64,000 nucleotides of DNA from Lentisphaerota bacterium (GTDB lineage: Bacteria; Verrucomicrobiota; Kiritimatiellia; UBA8416; JAIOPI01), in assembly GCA_021413965.1 (NCBI GenBank), contig JAIOPI010000004.1, positions 62,001 through 126,000 of the forward strand, written 5' to 3'. Below the pieces are notes generated by a model that worked only from the letters and a program-made list of their open reading frames with translations, had not been told where the DNA came from and made no database searches. The number at the start of each line of letters is the position of its first letter. Position 1 is the first letter of the stretch. Both the position numbers and the translations under genes were made by a program. This document shows, piece after piece, positions 52,701 to 60,828 of this stretch.

Positions 52701-54894
52701 TCAGCGTGACGGACACCGTCAGCGGGAACGTGGCCGTGAACACCACGCCGAGCCCGCCCGGCGACGTGCTGGTCTGCGTGGGGCGCAGGAAGCCGGACGT
52801 GCCTTCGACGCCCGAGAAATACCGGCTGGAAACGGCCACCCACAGTTCAACCGCGTTGGAGTTGTTCTTCTTGCCGATGCTGACATAAAACCCGCCGTTG
52901 GTGTTGGGGCCCGACATGTTCCACGCGCTGCCGGAGCGACTGGCGCTGGACGAAATGATGCCGAGCTCCCAGCAGTAGGCCAGGTAGTAGTTGTACGCAT
53001 GCGGCGTCTGGACCGTGATGTCTCGGATCACCCAGGTCGCCGTGGCGCCCGTTTGATCCCACAGCGTGAACAGGTCCTTGCCGTGAATCGCGCCGATGCC
53101 GTTCTCCGTCCCCATTGACGCGCGAAACGCCCCGTCGCTCTCCGTCGGCGTGGGCGCGCCGTTGAAGGTGCCGACATTCCAGCCGGTGCCGATGCCCCCC
53201 GTGTTCACCGCCAGGCTGCCGTCGTTGAATTCGTCCACCACCGCCGTGCCGGCGTTGACGATGCGCTGGAAGTCGGCCGTGGCGGTGTAACTGGCGGCCA
53301 GCCCGGCCTTGAACGCCTTGGCTCGCAGCGTGGCGTTGGACGTCAGCGCGAACGGCGCGGCATAGAGAGTCGAAGTCGCCGTTGGCTCGCGGCCGTCGAG
53401 GGCGTACCGAATCTCCGCTCCGCTGGTCGCGCAGGTCAGAGTCACGGACACCGCATCGGCAAACGTGCCGCCGTTGGGGATGGCCGTCGGCGTGGCGACC
53501 ACGCTCGCGCTGGGCGTCAGAAAGAGGAGCGCATCCTCCCAACCGGACGGCGGCGTCAGGCTGCGCGCCTGACCGGCCGCGAACAGGCCGCCGCCCGTCA
53601 TATTGCCGTTGCGCGGGTCGAACCAGGTGGCGGACGACTCCACCGCCAGCACGTTCTGGATCGTCCCCGCCGTGGCATTGGCGAAGTAGACCGCCGCCTT
53701 GTCGCCCGCGCTGGAGCGCACGCCCACCTTGCGGGCCGCACCGCTCCCGGCGCCCGCCGTGATCAAGGTGCTGTCGGGCACCCAGAGCCACCAAGCGTGC
53801 TGGTTCGCGAACGCCGCCAGGTGCGCCATCTGGCCCGCACCCACCGCGCTCAGGTAGGCGGTATTGCCGTTCTGCTGCCAGTTCTGGCAATGGCCGTAAG
53901 CGTAGCCGCACAGCCCGCCGAACAGCGAATGCCACGCCTGCACGCGCACTTGCGCCGGCGTCGTGGGCGCGCCAGTGCCCTGATACAACTCGCCCTCGTA
54001 GGCGCCTTCCATCACGAATGACGGCTTTACCGGCGCCGCATTCGTGTAGTCGCGATTCACCACGCCATACTCATACCCGATGTCGTGCCACACCTCGGGG
54101 CCGTAGAAATCGCACCACGCCTCCTGCCGGAAGTACTGCGACAAGTCGTCGGTGTAGCCGCCCGGGTAGCGCTCCAAGCCGTGGTACGTCATGAGCGTGT
54201 TCGAGAAGTCCGCGATGCCGTCGCGGTGGTTGACGCCGTTGACGCCATCCGCCACGCCTTCCGCCATCGCCAGCCAGCCCGCCGCATTGAAGCAGTTCCC
54301 CCACCCCGGCATCGTGCTGCCGTTGGCCTGGCTGTCCTGCCCCATCGCAAAGATCACGTTCGTCGTCGCGGCGAAGAGGGCGCCCACCTGGCGCGCGTAT
54401 TGGTAGGCGCGATCGAACTCCGCCTCGCTGTTGGCCGCAAAGCGCCACGGCACGTTGGTGTCCGTCAGCCGGCCGGGCTCGCCCATGACCAGGATGACAT
54501 GCAGATCGCGCGCGGCCGCCAGGTCGCAGATCGCCCGCCAGCGCTGCCAGTACGCCACGTTCAGCTGCGTGGGATTGTTGCCGACAAAGGGCAGATTGCC
54601 CGCGCTGTCCGTCAGCGTCGGGCTGCCGGCGTAGGCGTGCGTGGCGAACACCTGCACCGCCGTGAATTCCTTGGCCGCGCGGTCGTCCAGGATGGTGATC
54701 ACGCCGGCGTCCGGGTAGGTATTGAGCAGCCACTCGGTATCGCTCAACAGCAGAAATGGCGCGCCGCTGCGGCGCTCAAGATGGTGCCCGTCGCTGCTGA
54801 CCTGCAGGTCTGTCATGCCCCACCCCGGTGCCGTCGCCATGAGCAGCAGTGCCAGTCCAATCGCCGCTCGGCCCACGAACGGAGTCTGTCTCAT
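49714..54894 (-). CDS. Giant exported apiosidase-like (DUF4038) protein with beta-propeller and multiple binding modules
   Basis: The 1,726-residue protein reads: signal peptide (to about 27); DUF4038 barrel (about 28-390), closely similar to that of the 44709-49271 protein; collagen-binding-like domain (about 395-460); CHB_HEX_C-like module (about 466-545); concanavalin-like region (about 551-805); CHB_HEX_C-like (about 813-893); DUF642-like (about 896-1051); a beta-propeller resembling GH43 or sialidase-type folds (about 1063-1383, 'YRPWLANIYKDGDGTLIGFV', 'GIAISTDEGNHW', 'YMYSSTDGVNWG'); CHB_HEX_C-like; DUF642-like; and a final CHB_HEX_C-like module ending GLVFIIR. Two enzymatic modules on one chain are likely. 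ATG 54894 follows GGGAG; GTG 54900 is in frame just before. It is divergent from the 55022 gene across the operator at 54959. Confidence 0.75.
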   Translation of the reverse strand: MRQTPFVGRAAIGLALLLMATAPGWGMTDLQVSSDGHHLERRSGAPFLLLSDTEWLLNTYPDAGVITILDDRAAKEFTAVQVFATHAYAGSPTLTDSAGNLPFVGNNPTQLNVAYWQRWRAICDLAAARDLHVILVMGEPGRLTDTNVPWRFAANSEAEFDRAYQYARQVGALFAATTNVIFAMGQDSQANGSTMPGWGNCFNAAGWLAMAEGVADGVNGVNHRDGIADFSNTLMTYHGLERYPGGYTDDLSQYFRQEAWCDFYGPEVWHDIGYEYGVVNRDYTNAAPVKPSFVMEGAYEGELYQGTGAPTTPAQVRVQAWHSLFGGLCGYAYGHCQNWQQNGNTAYLSAVGAGQMAHLAAFANQHAWWLWVPDSTLITAGAGSGAARKVGVRSSAGDKAAVYFANATAGTIQNVLAVESSATWFDPRNGNMTGGGLFAAGQARSLTPPSGWEDALLFLTPSASVVATPTAIPNGGTFADAVSVTLTCATSGAEIRYALDGREPTATSTLYAAPFALTSNATLRAKAFKAGLAASYTATADFQRIVNAGTAVVDEFNDGSLAVNTGGIGTGWNVGTFNGAPTPTESDGAFRASMGTENGIGAIHGKDLFTLWDQTGATATWVIRDITVQTPHAYNYYLAYCWELGIISSSASRSGSAWNMSGPNTNGGFYVSIGKKNNSNAVELWVAVSSRYFSGVEGTSGFLRPTQTSTSPGGLGVVFTATFPLTVSVTLTSNGWSVTTSQPGVAPIAGNWTTDLMRPGNNASITDEFKNGAFLFTAGRNHQIDGSGHTYTPNSGALESVSVVRHADSQAALPTLTPAGGLFASAPAVTITTATPGASLYYTLDDSTPTAAGGILYTVPVTVATSATLRAVAHLDGLSDSAVAAGEYVVMGAPHAGVVNGSFEDGTNGWLVASSDAAVAAYTVATNQGFTDGVRALALGSDNRAGNAVFAQLLSTTAGVSYTVNFDYGAFGSAARPQQLRVEARDGSTVVTGRVVSATGTGSFLAGSTTFQPYALTFTATSAATALYFMDETLAANSITCDGMLDDVSITSNGGELPQEPTMTVGQAELVYSNYDPGNTADMSCPTLRKSATEIYTWTENAWSSFKKFSGPLDNPQQTTEWSGYAGRWDLSGFPAGYRPWLANIYKDGDGTLIGFVHIETAEYNDTTNCRFRQGIAISTDEGNHWKYCGDVIKAQNDAYSNLGGCPYVIVGEYFYQYFNEVPLNGPRIPAVARARVADVVAAAKLGTVTAWTKYNNGSWNQDGLTGVGSNITPAPDRYDLHSDATYCAPLGKYLLTAWEQIGYSYVAPFPIDPANRGVYMYSSTDGVNWGDRIKVYTPPANGETPYSFFAGLEGASDDSSTVGSNFFLYFPDRINDKFFRVAITVQGGNTVAAPTFSPAPGTYGAGQWVSITSVTAAASIRYTTDGSDPSGGAGMSYSGPVLIAASGTLKAVATAEGMTASAVTTGAYVIEVVPRVGLVNGSFEEGTTGWTIGSSNLNAPACEVVTNQGWTAGTHALALGRLNQVGNTVLSQLLNTVSGAVYTVQFDHGAFGLGGKPQQVFVEVLDGGTVLASAAMSVNATGSFLPEDTTFQARALEFTALSSNTLLRLSDQTTLNNSFSCDGMLDQVRLTGGNVVGAPTFTPPAGTYVTAPRVAMSTATSGARIRYTLDGSLPTAEHGWLYDGPVTIANPATLRAIAYRDGMVDSGAASASYAFERGGLVFIIR

Positions 54895-54958
54895 CGCCAC
54901 ACTCCCACGGCGCAGGAGCCATCGAATGCCCTTGCCCCGGAACGGCCATCATGCCATC

Positions 54959-54972
54959 ATCAAACCATTGAT
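54959..54972. promoter_or_regulatory. 14-bp operator (reverse orientation ATCAAACCATTGAT)
   Basis: On the minus strand this is exactly ATCAATGGTTTGAT, identical to the copies at 49478 and 62182. It lies between divergent starts, 65 bp from the giant DUF4038 gene and 50 bp from the beta-helix gene at 55022. One bound protein could control both. Confidence 0.65.
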
Positions 54973-55021
54973 TCACAATAATCGGATTGCCGCATGGCTG
55001 TCCAGAGGGAAGTTGCGAACC

Positions 55022-56833
55022 GTGCGCAGGACACCACATCGACACGGACGACGCCTCCTCAGCGCGGGCTTCTGGCTCGCCCCCGCCGCTGCCCTCGCCA
55101 CCGGCTACTGGGTGGACTTCACCGACGGCGACGACGCGCGCGACGGGCTGACCCCCGCCACCGCCCTGCAGCGTTGCCCGGGGGATGCCGCCGCCACTGG
55201 CGTCGCGGCCGCCACCCGCCTGCAGCCCGGCGACATGGTCCGATTCAAGGGCGGAGTGGTCTATCACGGGTCAATCTCGGTGACGGCCTCGGGCACGGCG
55301 GACCAACCCATCACCTTTGACGGCAACAGCGACGGGACGTGGGGGCTGAGGCGCGCGATCATCGACGGCGGCGAGGCCGTGACCGGCTGGCGCCGCTGCG
55401 CTTCGGCGGCCGCGGCTGGGGGCAACCCGCGCTGGGCGGAGCTCTTTACAGTCGACCTGCCGAAGCCGGCGCGCGGCAACACCCTCGCGCTCTGCGATGC
55501 CACGAACGCCCTGCCCACCGCCCAACACCCGAATCCCCGCGATCCCTTCTGGCAGGAGGACACGTCCCATTTCCTCGTCGCCCCGCGGCAGCTCGAATCC
55601 CTGGGCGCCTCCGGTATGCGGTTCAGCGATCCGGTAAATCTGAAGGAGTCCGACACCAACTACTACCTGGGCATGACCTTCGCGTTCCACGGCGGCAACA
55701 ACCGCATCTGCTACCTGCCCGTCACGGGCTATGACCCCGCCACGGGGACGCTCTCCTTGCCGCCCTTCCAGGATCGCCAGTATGGGCAGACGCGCTATTG
55801 CCTGCTCAACGCCGTCCGCCTCATCGACCAACCCGGCGAATACAGCGTCGAGGCCGCGGACGATCCCGCGAGCGTGCGCGCCTTTCTCTTCCCTCCCCGC
55901 CTCCTGCATGGGCAGCCCGCCGATATCGCCGCCTCGGTCCGCCCGCGCGGGTTCGCCCTGAACGGCGCCAGCCATGTCACCGTCCGGGGCTTTCTCCTGC
56001 GCCGGCAAGGCGGCGACGCCCTGAGCGCGAGCGGGCCCGCCGCCGGCATCGTCTTTCGCCACTGCGAGATCACCCTCGTGCGCGGTACGGCGGTCAGCGC
56101 CCATCGCATTAACGGCATCCGTGTCGAGGACTGCCACATCCACGACAATCCCGCCCACAGCAAGGGCATCGTCTTGCGCGCCTGCCAGGACGCCGTCACG
56201 CTCGGCTGCCGCCTGGTCAGGAACACCAGCACCGCCATTGACTACTACGCCTGCACCAACGGCCAGGTCATCGGCAACATCGTGCGCGAGCACCACGGCT
56301 CGCACGCCAACGGCCTGACCTTCTACCTCGGCTGCCGCAACATGCTCGTCGCCAGCAACGACGTGGCCGACAGCAACGTGGCCCTCACCTTCCAGGCCGG
56401 CGAGAAGTTCGTCTTCCGCGACAACGTCTTTGACGGCAGCTTGCGCAGCATGGTCGTCGGCATCTGGCCGTCGCAACCACTCAAAGACGTCCGCTTCGAT
56501 CACAACACCATCGTGCGAGGGAAGCCGGATTCCGCGTGGGAAATCGGCCTGTTCTCGAACAGCCGGCGCCTCGAGGGCCTGGTCGTCGAGCACAACATCA
56601 TCGACGGCCTCTGCAGCGATCACAATGTGTTCCGCAGCGGCACGTTTCGCAGTAACCTCTACACGCGCATCGGCAAGGACCAGGCGGGCGGTCTGCTGGG
56701 GGAGGCCGGGCGGGTGGAGCCGAATCTCGCGGCACTCTTCGTGGCGCCCGACGTGGGCGATTTCCGCCCGCGCGCCGAGGGACCGGCGGTCGGCTTCGGC
56801 GCACGCCTCAAACGGCTCGAATATACCCCTTGA
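55022..56833 (+). CDS. Exported right-handed beta-helix protein
   Basis: The 603-residue protein from GTG 55022 has a twin-Arg-containing N-terminus (RHGRRLLSAGFWLAPAAALA) followed by the beta-helix opening 'YWVDFTDGDDARDGLTPATA' and 'PGDMVRFKGGVVYHGSISVT'. Many rungs follow: 'VTVRGFLLRRQGGDALS', 'IVFRHCEITLVRG', 'IRVEDCHIHDNPAHSKG', 'KDVRFDHNTIVRG'. Such proteins are often pectate-lyase-like or GH enzymes; no catalytic set is assigned. No ATG starts the frame in a sensible place: the ribosome-like AGAGGGA favours GTG 55022, or TTG 55014. It is controlled from the divergent operator region at 54959. Confidence 0.7.
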   Translation: MRRTPHRHGRRLLSAGFWLAPAAALATGYWVDFTDGDDARDGLTPATALQRCPGDAAATGVAAATRLQPGDMVRFKGGVVYHGSISVTASGTADQPITFDGNSDGTWGLRRAIIDGGEAVTGWRRCASAAAAGGNPRWAELFTVDLPKPARGNTLALCDATNALPTAQHPNPRDPFWQEDTSHFLVAPRQLESLGASGMRFSDPVNLKESDTNYYLGMTFAFHGGNNRICYLPVTGYDPATGTLSLPPFQDRQYGQTRYCLLNAVRLIDQPGEYSVEAADDPASVRAFLFPPRLLHGQPADIAASVRPRGFALNGASHVTVRGFLLRRQGGDALSASGPAAGIVFRHCEITLVRGTAVSAHRINGIRVEDCHIHDNPAHSKGIVLRACQDAVTLGCRLVRNTSTAIDYYACTNGQVIGNIVREHHGSHANGLTFYLGCRNMLVASNDVADSNVALTFQAGEKFVFRDNVFDGSLRSMVVGIWPSQPLKDVRFDHNTIVRGKPDSAWEIGLFSNSRRLEGLVVEHNIIDGLCSDHNVFRSGTFRSNLYTRIGKDQAGGLLGEAGRVEPNLAALFVAPDVGDFRPRAEGPAVGFGARLKRLEYTP

Positions 56834-56844
56834 AGGGCATGCCT

Positions 56845-57209
56845 ATGTTTGAAATCCATGTGGTTGAACGCACCGGTGGCGCCATCCAGCGCGCGATCGA
56901 CGCGGTGGCCGAGGACGCCGACAAGAGCGAACGCGCCTTTGTTCCCGCCGATCCTGCGCCGCTCCGCCCCCGGCGCGGCGGTGGAGCATCTCACGGTCGA
57001 CGCACGCGTGGCGGATCCCGAGAACATCCTGGCAGGGCTGCGCTGCGATGTGGTCTATACCTGGCACAGCCCGAACGTCCGCTTGCGCGGGCTGACCGTG
57101 CGGCACGCGCTCGGATGGCATCTGCGTGTCGAAAGCCAGCGTGCAGGACAACTCGATCGAGGGCCACCCCGGCGAGCCCATCGTGGACCGGGAGCGAACG
57201 GTCAACTGA
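56845..57209 (+). pseudogene. Frameshifted remnant of a beta-helix (GH28/pectate-lyase superfamily) gene
   Basis: The 490-bp gap 56834-57323 has no intact gene. Frame 1 from ATG 56845 reads MFEIHVVERTGGAIQRAIDA, the classic pectate-lyase-superfamily opening. The sense then continues in frame 2 (VEHLTVDARVADPENILAGL, 'NVRLRGLTVRHALGWHLRVE', about 56980-57135) and frame 3 (SVQDNSIEGHPGEPIVDRER, stop 57207-57209). At least two frameshifts plus internal loss explain this. It follows the intact beta-helix gene by 11 bp and was probably its operon partner. Confidence 0.5.
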
Positions 57210-57323
57210 GCCGGGCTGCAGGCCGGCAACTGTAGATCCGGGACACGCCACGCGCGTCGCCCGGAGGTCGACGACCACCTTGCCTGCGCGTCCCCAAGGT
57301 GGCCCGCGACCTCCGGGCGCGGG

Positions 57324-59297
57324 CTAGCGCTTCGCCACGCCGCCGCCCGTGACGCCGGTCACATCCACCACGCCGCGATCCGGCACGACCTTCACCAGCA
57401 CGTACGAATTCCCCTCATGGGTGACGAGCGTCGCCTCAACCGGCTGGCCGTTCTGCACGGCGCGGCAGGCACCCCAGCCATTGTCCACGCGGACCTTGAC
57501 GGTCAGCGGGTAGTCGAACAGGAGGTCCGACAGCGTATCGGTCAGCGTGAAGGAAATCCGCGCCGGCGTGACGGCGTCGACGGCCAGCGCATGCGCGTCG
57601 CGCGACTGTGCGTACATGGCCACGTCACAGAACCGCCCAACCCAGATGGCGTCGCGGTTGTCGTACAACGGCTTGAGCACGTTGCTTTCAATGGCGGCGT
57701 TGGGCGCCTTCACGTAGTGATAGAACATCACCTGCCAGCCCCGGTAGGAACGATTCCATTCCGCGGGACCCGGCGTCAGCAGGCGCTCCGGCTCAAAGTG
57801 CCCGTGCTCGTCCGGCGTGTACGCCTTGATGCTGCTGTAGTTGATGGCGTTGGCCGGGTTGATCCCCCCCGTGACGCCCCGGTTGGCCAGGTAGTACTTG
57901 GCGAGGGTTGCGGCTGGCGGGTCGTTGCCCCACGGCGAGGCATACGTTCTGACCCAGAGGCCCGGGATGGCCGCCTCGATGTCTTCCTTGGACACGCCAA
58001 GTTCCTCGTCGTAGTTCGTCATGAACCGGTTGTGCGTCAGCGAGTGCGAGGCAATCTCGTGCCCCTCGGCATGCAGCGTCCGGAAGTCCGCCCAGGTGCC
58101 TTGCATGCCATTGGGGTCAAAACCCGGTAGCCCCTCGCTGTCCGGCCCCCCGGTCACCACCCACCAGGTGAAGTGGAACCCGTATTGCTTGCCCATGGCC
58201 AGCCACCACGCGTGATCGGGCCGGCTGTTGTCATCCACGCCGATGGACACCGCGGCGAGCTTGTCATCCGCCCACAGGCACACCTCCGCCTGCCCGACGT
58301 CGGCCGGCCACGTACGATCCGTGACGGTAAATGGCGTCCACGCGCGCAGCATCGGCTGCTGCCGCGGGTCCACGGCGGGGAGCGCGAGCGTCTGCCATGC
58401 ACTCACGCTTTCGAAGCCTTGCGCATTCTCCGCCCGCACCCGGTAGCGGCACGTGATCGTTCCCACCAGGCCGTTGATCCGCACCTCGTGCTGCGTGCCC
58501 AGTTCGGCCGGCCGGCGCGTGAAAATCGGGACCGAGTCCAGGGTGTATTCCACCTGGCGCCTGGCCCGCACGTCGGTCTGCCAGCGGATGGCGGCGCGGA
58601 AGTTCGGCAGCAGCTCCGCCGTGATCGCCGAAATCACCGGCGGGGTGCTGTCGCGCGTCGCGGTCATCAGGTCCGCAACTTCCTCGGATGACAGGGCGCG
58701 CGGGTAGTACACCATCTCGTCCAGCACGCCGGCGACCTTGCCGAAGCGGAGCGTGGCGGCGCTGGGCGCCATGCCGGCGGAGGGCGTGCTGCAGATGAGC
58801 TCGCCATTGCGGTACAGGCGCATGATCGCGCCGTCATAGACCGCAAGCACATGGGCCCATTGGTTCAGTTGCTCGCGTACCGGCTGGGTGTCGCGTGCGT
58901 CTTCCTTGTACTGGAATTTGAACATCCAGGCCCCGGGCCACTGGGCATGCTCCTGAAGGAGAAACCCGCCGGTCGAGTCGGACTTGTCCACGATGGACTG
59001 GTAGGCCGCGTCGGCCGTGACGAAAACCCAGCCGCCAATCGAAAACGCGCCGGCAAAGTCGAGCGCGGCGTCGTTGCCCACGTCCACGCACAGCGCGCGG
59101 CTGTTCAACTGAATGCCGCGTCCCCGGACGCCATCCACATAGACGGCGTCGCCGCCGCGCATGCGGCCAGGATGCTGTCCGGCGGCGTCTTCGAGCGTGC
59201 CGTCCATCCGCCAATGGCCGGCCACTCCCGCCGGCATGGCGGCCCAGAGCCGCGCGCTCACGAACAGGCCGGCCACCACCAAACCCCAGCGACTCAT
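57324..59297 (-). CDS. Exported polysaccharide deacetylase (NodB) with LamG-like and Fn3-like domains
   Basis: The 657-residue protein has a signal peptide (MSRWGLVVAGLFVSARLWA), a LamG/concanavalin-like lectin (about 25-215, 'GHWRMDGTLEDAAGQHPG' to 'LDEMVYYPRALSSEEVADLM'), an Fn3-like segment (about 225-310) and a NodB deacetylase domain with metal motifs VSIGVDDN (Asp-Asp) and SHSLTHN (His-x3-His). A small beta tail ends it. NodB enzymes remove N- or O-acetyl groups from glycans. CGGAGGAG precedes ATG 59297. It sits downstream of the two tandem FGITWTF genes, separated by a 213-bp gap with hairpin repeats. Confidence 0.75.
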   Translation of the reverse strand: MSRWGLVVAGLFVSARLWAAMPAGVAGHWRMDGTLEDAAGQHPGRMRGGDAVYVDGVRGRGIQLNSRALCVDVGNDAALDFAGAFSIGGWVFVTADAAYQSIVDKSDSTGGFLLQEHAQWPGAWMFKFQYKEDARDTQPVREQLNQWAHVLAVYDGAIMRLYRNGELICSTPSAGMAPSAATLRFGKVAGVLDEMVYYPRALSSEEVADLMTATRDSTPPVISAITAELLPNFRAAIRWQTDVRARRQVEYTLDSVPIFTRRPAELGTQHEVRINGLVGTITCRYRVRAENAQGFESVSAWQTLALPAVDPRQQPMLRAWTPFTVTDRTWPADVGQAEVCLWADDKLAAVSIGVDDNSRPDHAWWLAMGKQYGFHFTWWVVTGGPDSEGLPGFDPNGMQGTWADFRTLHAEGHEIASHSLTHNRFMTNYDEELGVSKEDIEAAIPGLWVRTYASPWGNDPPAATLAKYYLANRGVTGGINPANAINYSSIKAYTPDEHGHFEPERLLTPGPAEWNRSYRGWQVMFYHYVKAPNAAIESNVLKPLYDNRDAIWVGRFCDVAMYAQSRDAHALAVDAVTPARISFTLTDTLSDLLFDYPLTVKVRVDNGWGACRAVQNGQPVEATLVTHEGNSYVLVKVVPDRGVVDVTGVTGGGVAKR

Positions 59298-59373
59298 GGA
59301 ACTCCTCCGTGTCCAGCATCCATGGATTGGGCACATCCCCTGCCAGGTTCTAAACACCGCGTCTTGCGTCTCC

Positions 59374-59426
59374 TGTAGGGGCGTCGCACGTCGATGCCCG
59401 CGGGCTTCGCAAGCGAAGCCCCTACA
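59374..59426. repeat. REP-like nested inverted repeat
   Basis: Outer arms TGTAGGGGC (59374-59382) and GCCCCTACA (59418-59426) enclose an inner perfect hairpin GGGCTTCG-CAAG-CGAAGCCC (59402-59421). The 'TGTAGGGGC' edge resembles dispersed intergenic repeats seen in many GC-rich environmental genomes. Confidence 0.5.
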
Positions 59427-59464
59427 AGGAGCAGGACTCATCTCGTATGGATTACGGCCCCCGT

Positions 59465-59487
59465 AGCGCCAGGGCTACGACCTGGCG
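59465..59487. terminator. Hairpin downstream of the 59511-60806 gene
   Basis: GCGCCAGG and CCTGGCGC form a perfect 8-bp stem with a 7-base loop, 24 bp past the stop of the minus-strand gene. There is no T-tract. It could be a terminator or part of the same REP-like cluster as 59374. Confidence 0.35.
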
Positions 59488-59510
59488 CCTCCGACGCCTG
59501 CACCCTTTGC

Positions 59511-60806
59511 TCAATGCTCTGGCAATCTGCGATACGCCGCAAACATGTTCTCCGCGAAGGGGGAGCCCCACGTGCCGGGCTGCCTCGCCTGCCAGCACAC
59601 GTCCACCCACTCGAGGAACGCGTCGTGGTTCCAAAGCGCTTCGAGCTTCATCAGGCGCACGGCCAGCGCCGTGCCCATCGTGGAATGATAGGTGATGCCC
59701 AGGTACGCGATCTTGCCGGGCATGGCACTGGTCGCCGGCTTCGTCCGGAATCCCGCGTACCGCTCCCCCCACACCGGCGTCCCCAGGGGCACCTCGTCGA
59801 ACCAGCCCGGATGCCAGTACTCCTTGCTGCCGGGGCGGTTGACCGGCAGGCGCGTGGCGTCGCGGGCCTCCGGGGTCAGGTGGAACGTTTGCCCGTCCTC
59901 CAGAAACGTGGACACCGTGTCGAAATCCACGGCCACGCGCTGCATCGGAGCGTCGTCGAGCAGCACGCCCGCAACGAGGATGGGCATCTTGCGCCCCACG
60001 CCGAGCGTGCCGCCGATGTGCCCCCAGGAGGCGCCGTTGGTGACGAGCCCGTAGTTGTCGATGCCGAGCTGCACGTAGCGGATCAGCAGCGTGCGCTTCT
60101 CGGCGGGGGTGTGGTCGTTGAGCATCAGGCGCAGGATGCCAATGCTGGTGTCCCGCGCCATGCCGCCGCCGTAGTTGCACATGTTCTGCTGCGGGTGCAG
60201 GTGGTCGCCCTGCCACTCCAACCGGTGGTCGATCCACGGCTTCTCGAAAATCCCTTCCACGCTCGCCAGGGACGGGGTCTTCGGCACCGGCGCGAGCGCG
60301 GGCAGCAGCTCCGCGCGCAGCTTGCTGGCGCTGTGCAGCGGCTTATCCGTGCCTGCGTACGGCGGGCGGAAACTGCCGCTCGGGGGAGGAGCCGCCACCA
60401 CGGTCAGCACCGCTCCCACGTCCAGCACCGGGCGCGGTTTCGGCCCGCTGATGGTCGACACCAGTGACACGCCCGGCGGGATCACGAGGCTCGGCAGGTG
60501 CAGGGCCGCATTCAGCTCCGCCTTGTAGCCCGCCACCCGGCCGTCATAGCCGTGGTCAGCCATGGACGGCATGGGATTCAACATCGACCCGTCGCGGTCC
60601 GCCTGCGTGGCGGGACGCGTGATGGACGTCACAGTCACGGGGCCCAGGACCCACCAGTCGCCGTTGACGAATTGTCCCACGGGACGATCCGCCGAGAATG
60701 TCCAGGTGATGCCGAACTGCGACACGGAGGTAGCCGCGACGGCGGGAAGGACGCCGCAGCAGAGACTCACGCACAAGACGGATGCGAACGGGAGCAACGA
60801 TGGCAT
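59511..60806 (-). CDS. Exported FGITWTF-family protein (paralogue 4)
   Basis: The 431-residue protein has a signal peptide (MPSLLPFASVLCVSLCCGVL), then 'VSQFGITWTF' and 'GQFVNGDWWVLGPVTVTSI'. It is nearly collinear with its upstream neighbour (60829-62151). Shared exact blocks include 'SIGILRLMLNDHTPAEKRTL', 'LIRYVQLGIDNY', 'GTWGSPFAENMFAAYR' and 'YWHPGWFD'. These two single-domain copies define the family core: one N-terminal beta region and a helical toroid-like body. The function is unknown. ATG 60806 follows AAGGAG at about 12 bases, 22 bp after the upstream stop. Confidence 0.7.
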   Translation of the reverse strand: MPSLLPFASVLCVSLCCGVLPAVAATSVSQFGITWTFSADRPVGQFVNGDWWVLGPVTVTSITRPATQADRDGSMLNPMPSMADHGYDGRVAGYKAELNAALHLPSLVIPPGVSLVSTISGPKPRPVLDVGAVLTVVAAPPPSGSFRPPYAGTDKPLHSASKLRAELLPALAPVPKTPSLASVEGIFEKPWIDHRLEWQGDHLHPQQNMCNYGGGMARDTSIGILRLMLNDHTPAEKRTLLIRYVQLGIDNYGLVTNGASWGHIGGTLGVGRKMPILVAGVLLDDAPMQRVAVDFDTVSTFLEDGQTFHLTPEARDATRLPVNRPGSKEYWHPGWFDEVPLGTPVWGERYAGFRTKPATSAMPGKIAYLGITYHSTMGTALAVRLMKLEALWNHDAFLEWVDVCWQARQPGTWGSPFAENMFAAYRRLPEH

Positions 60807-60828
60807 GGCTGGCCGTTCTCCTTTGGAT

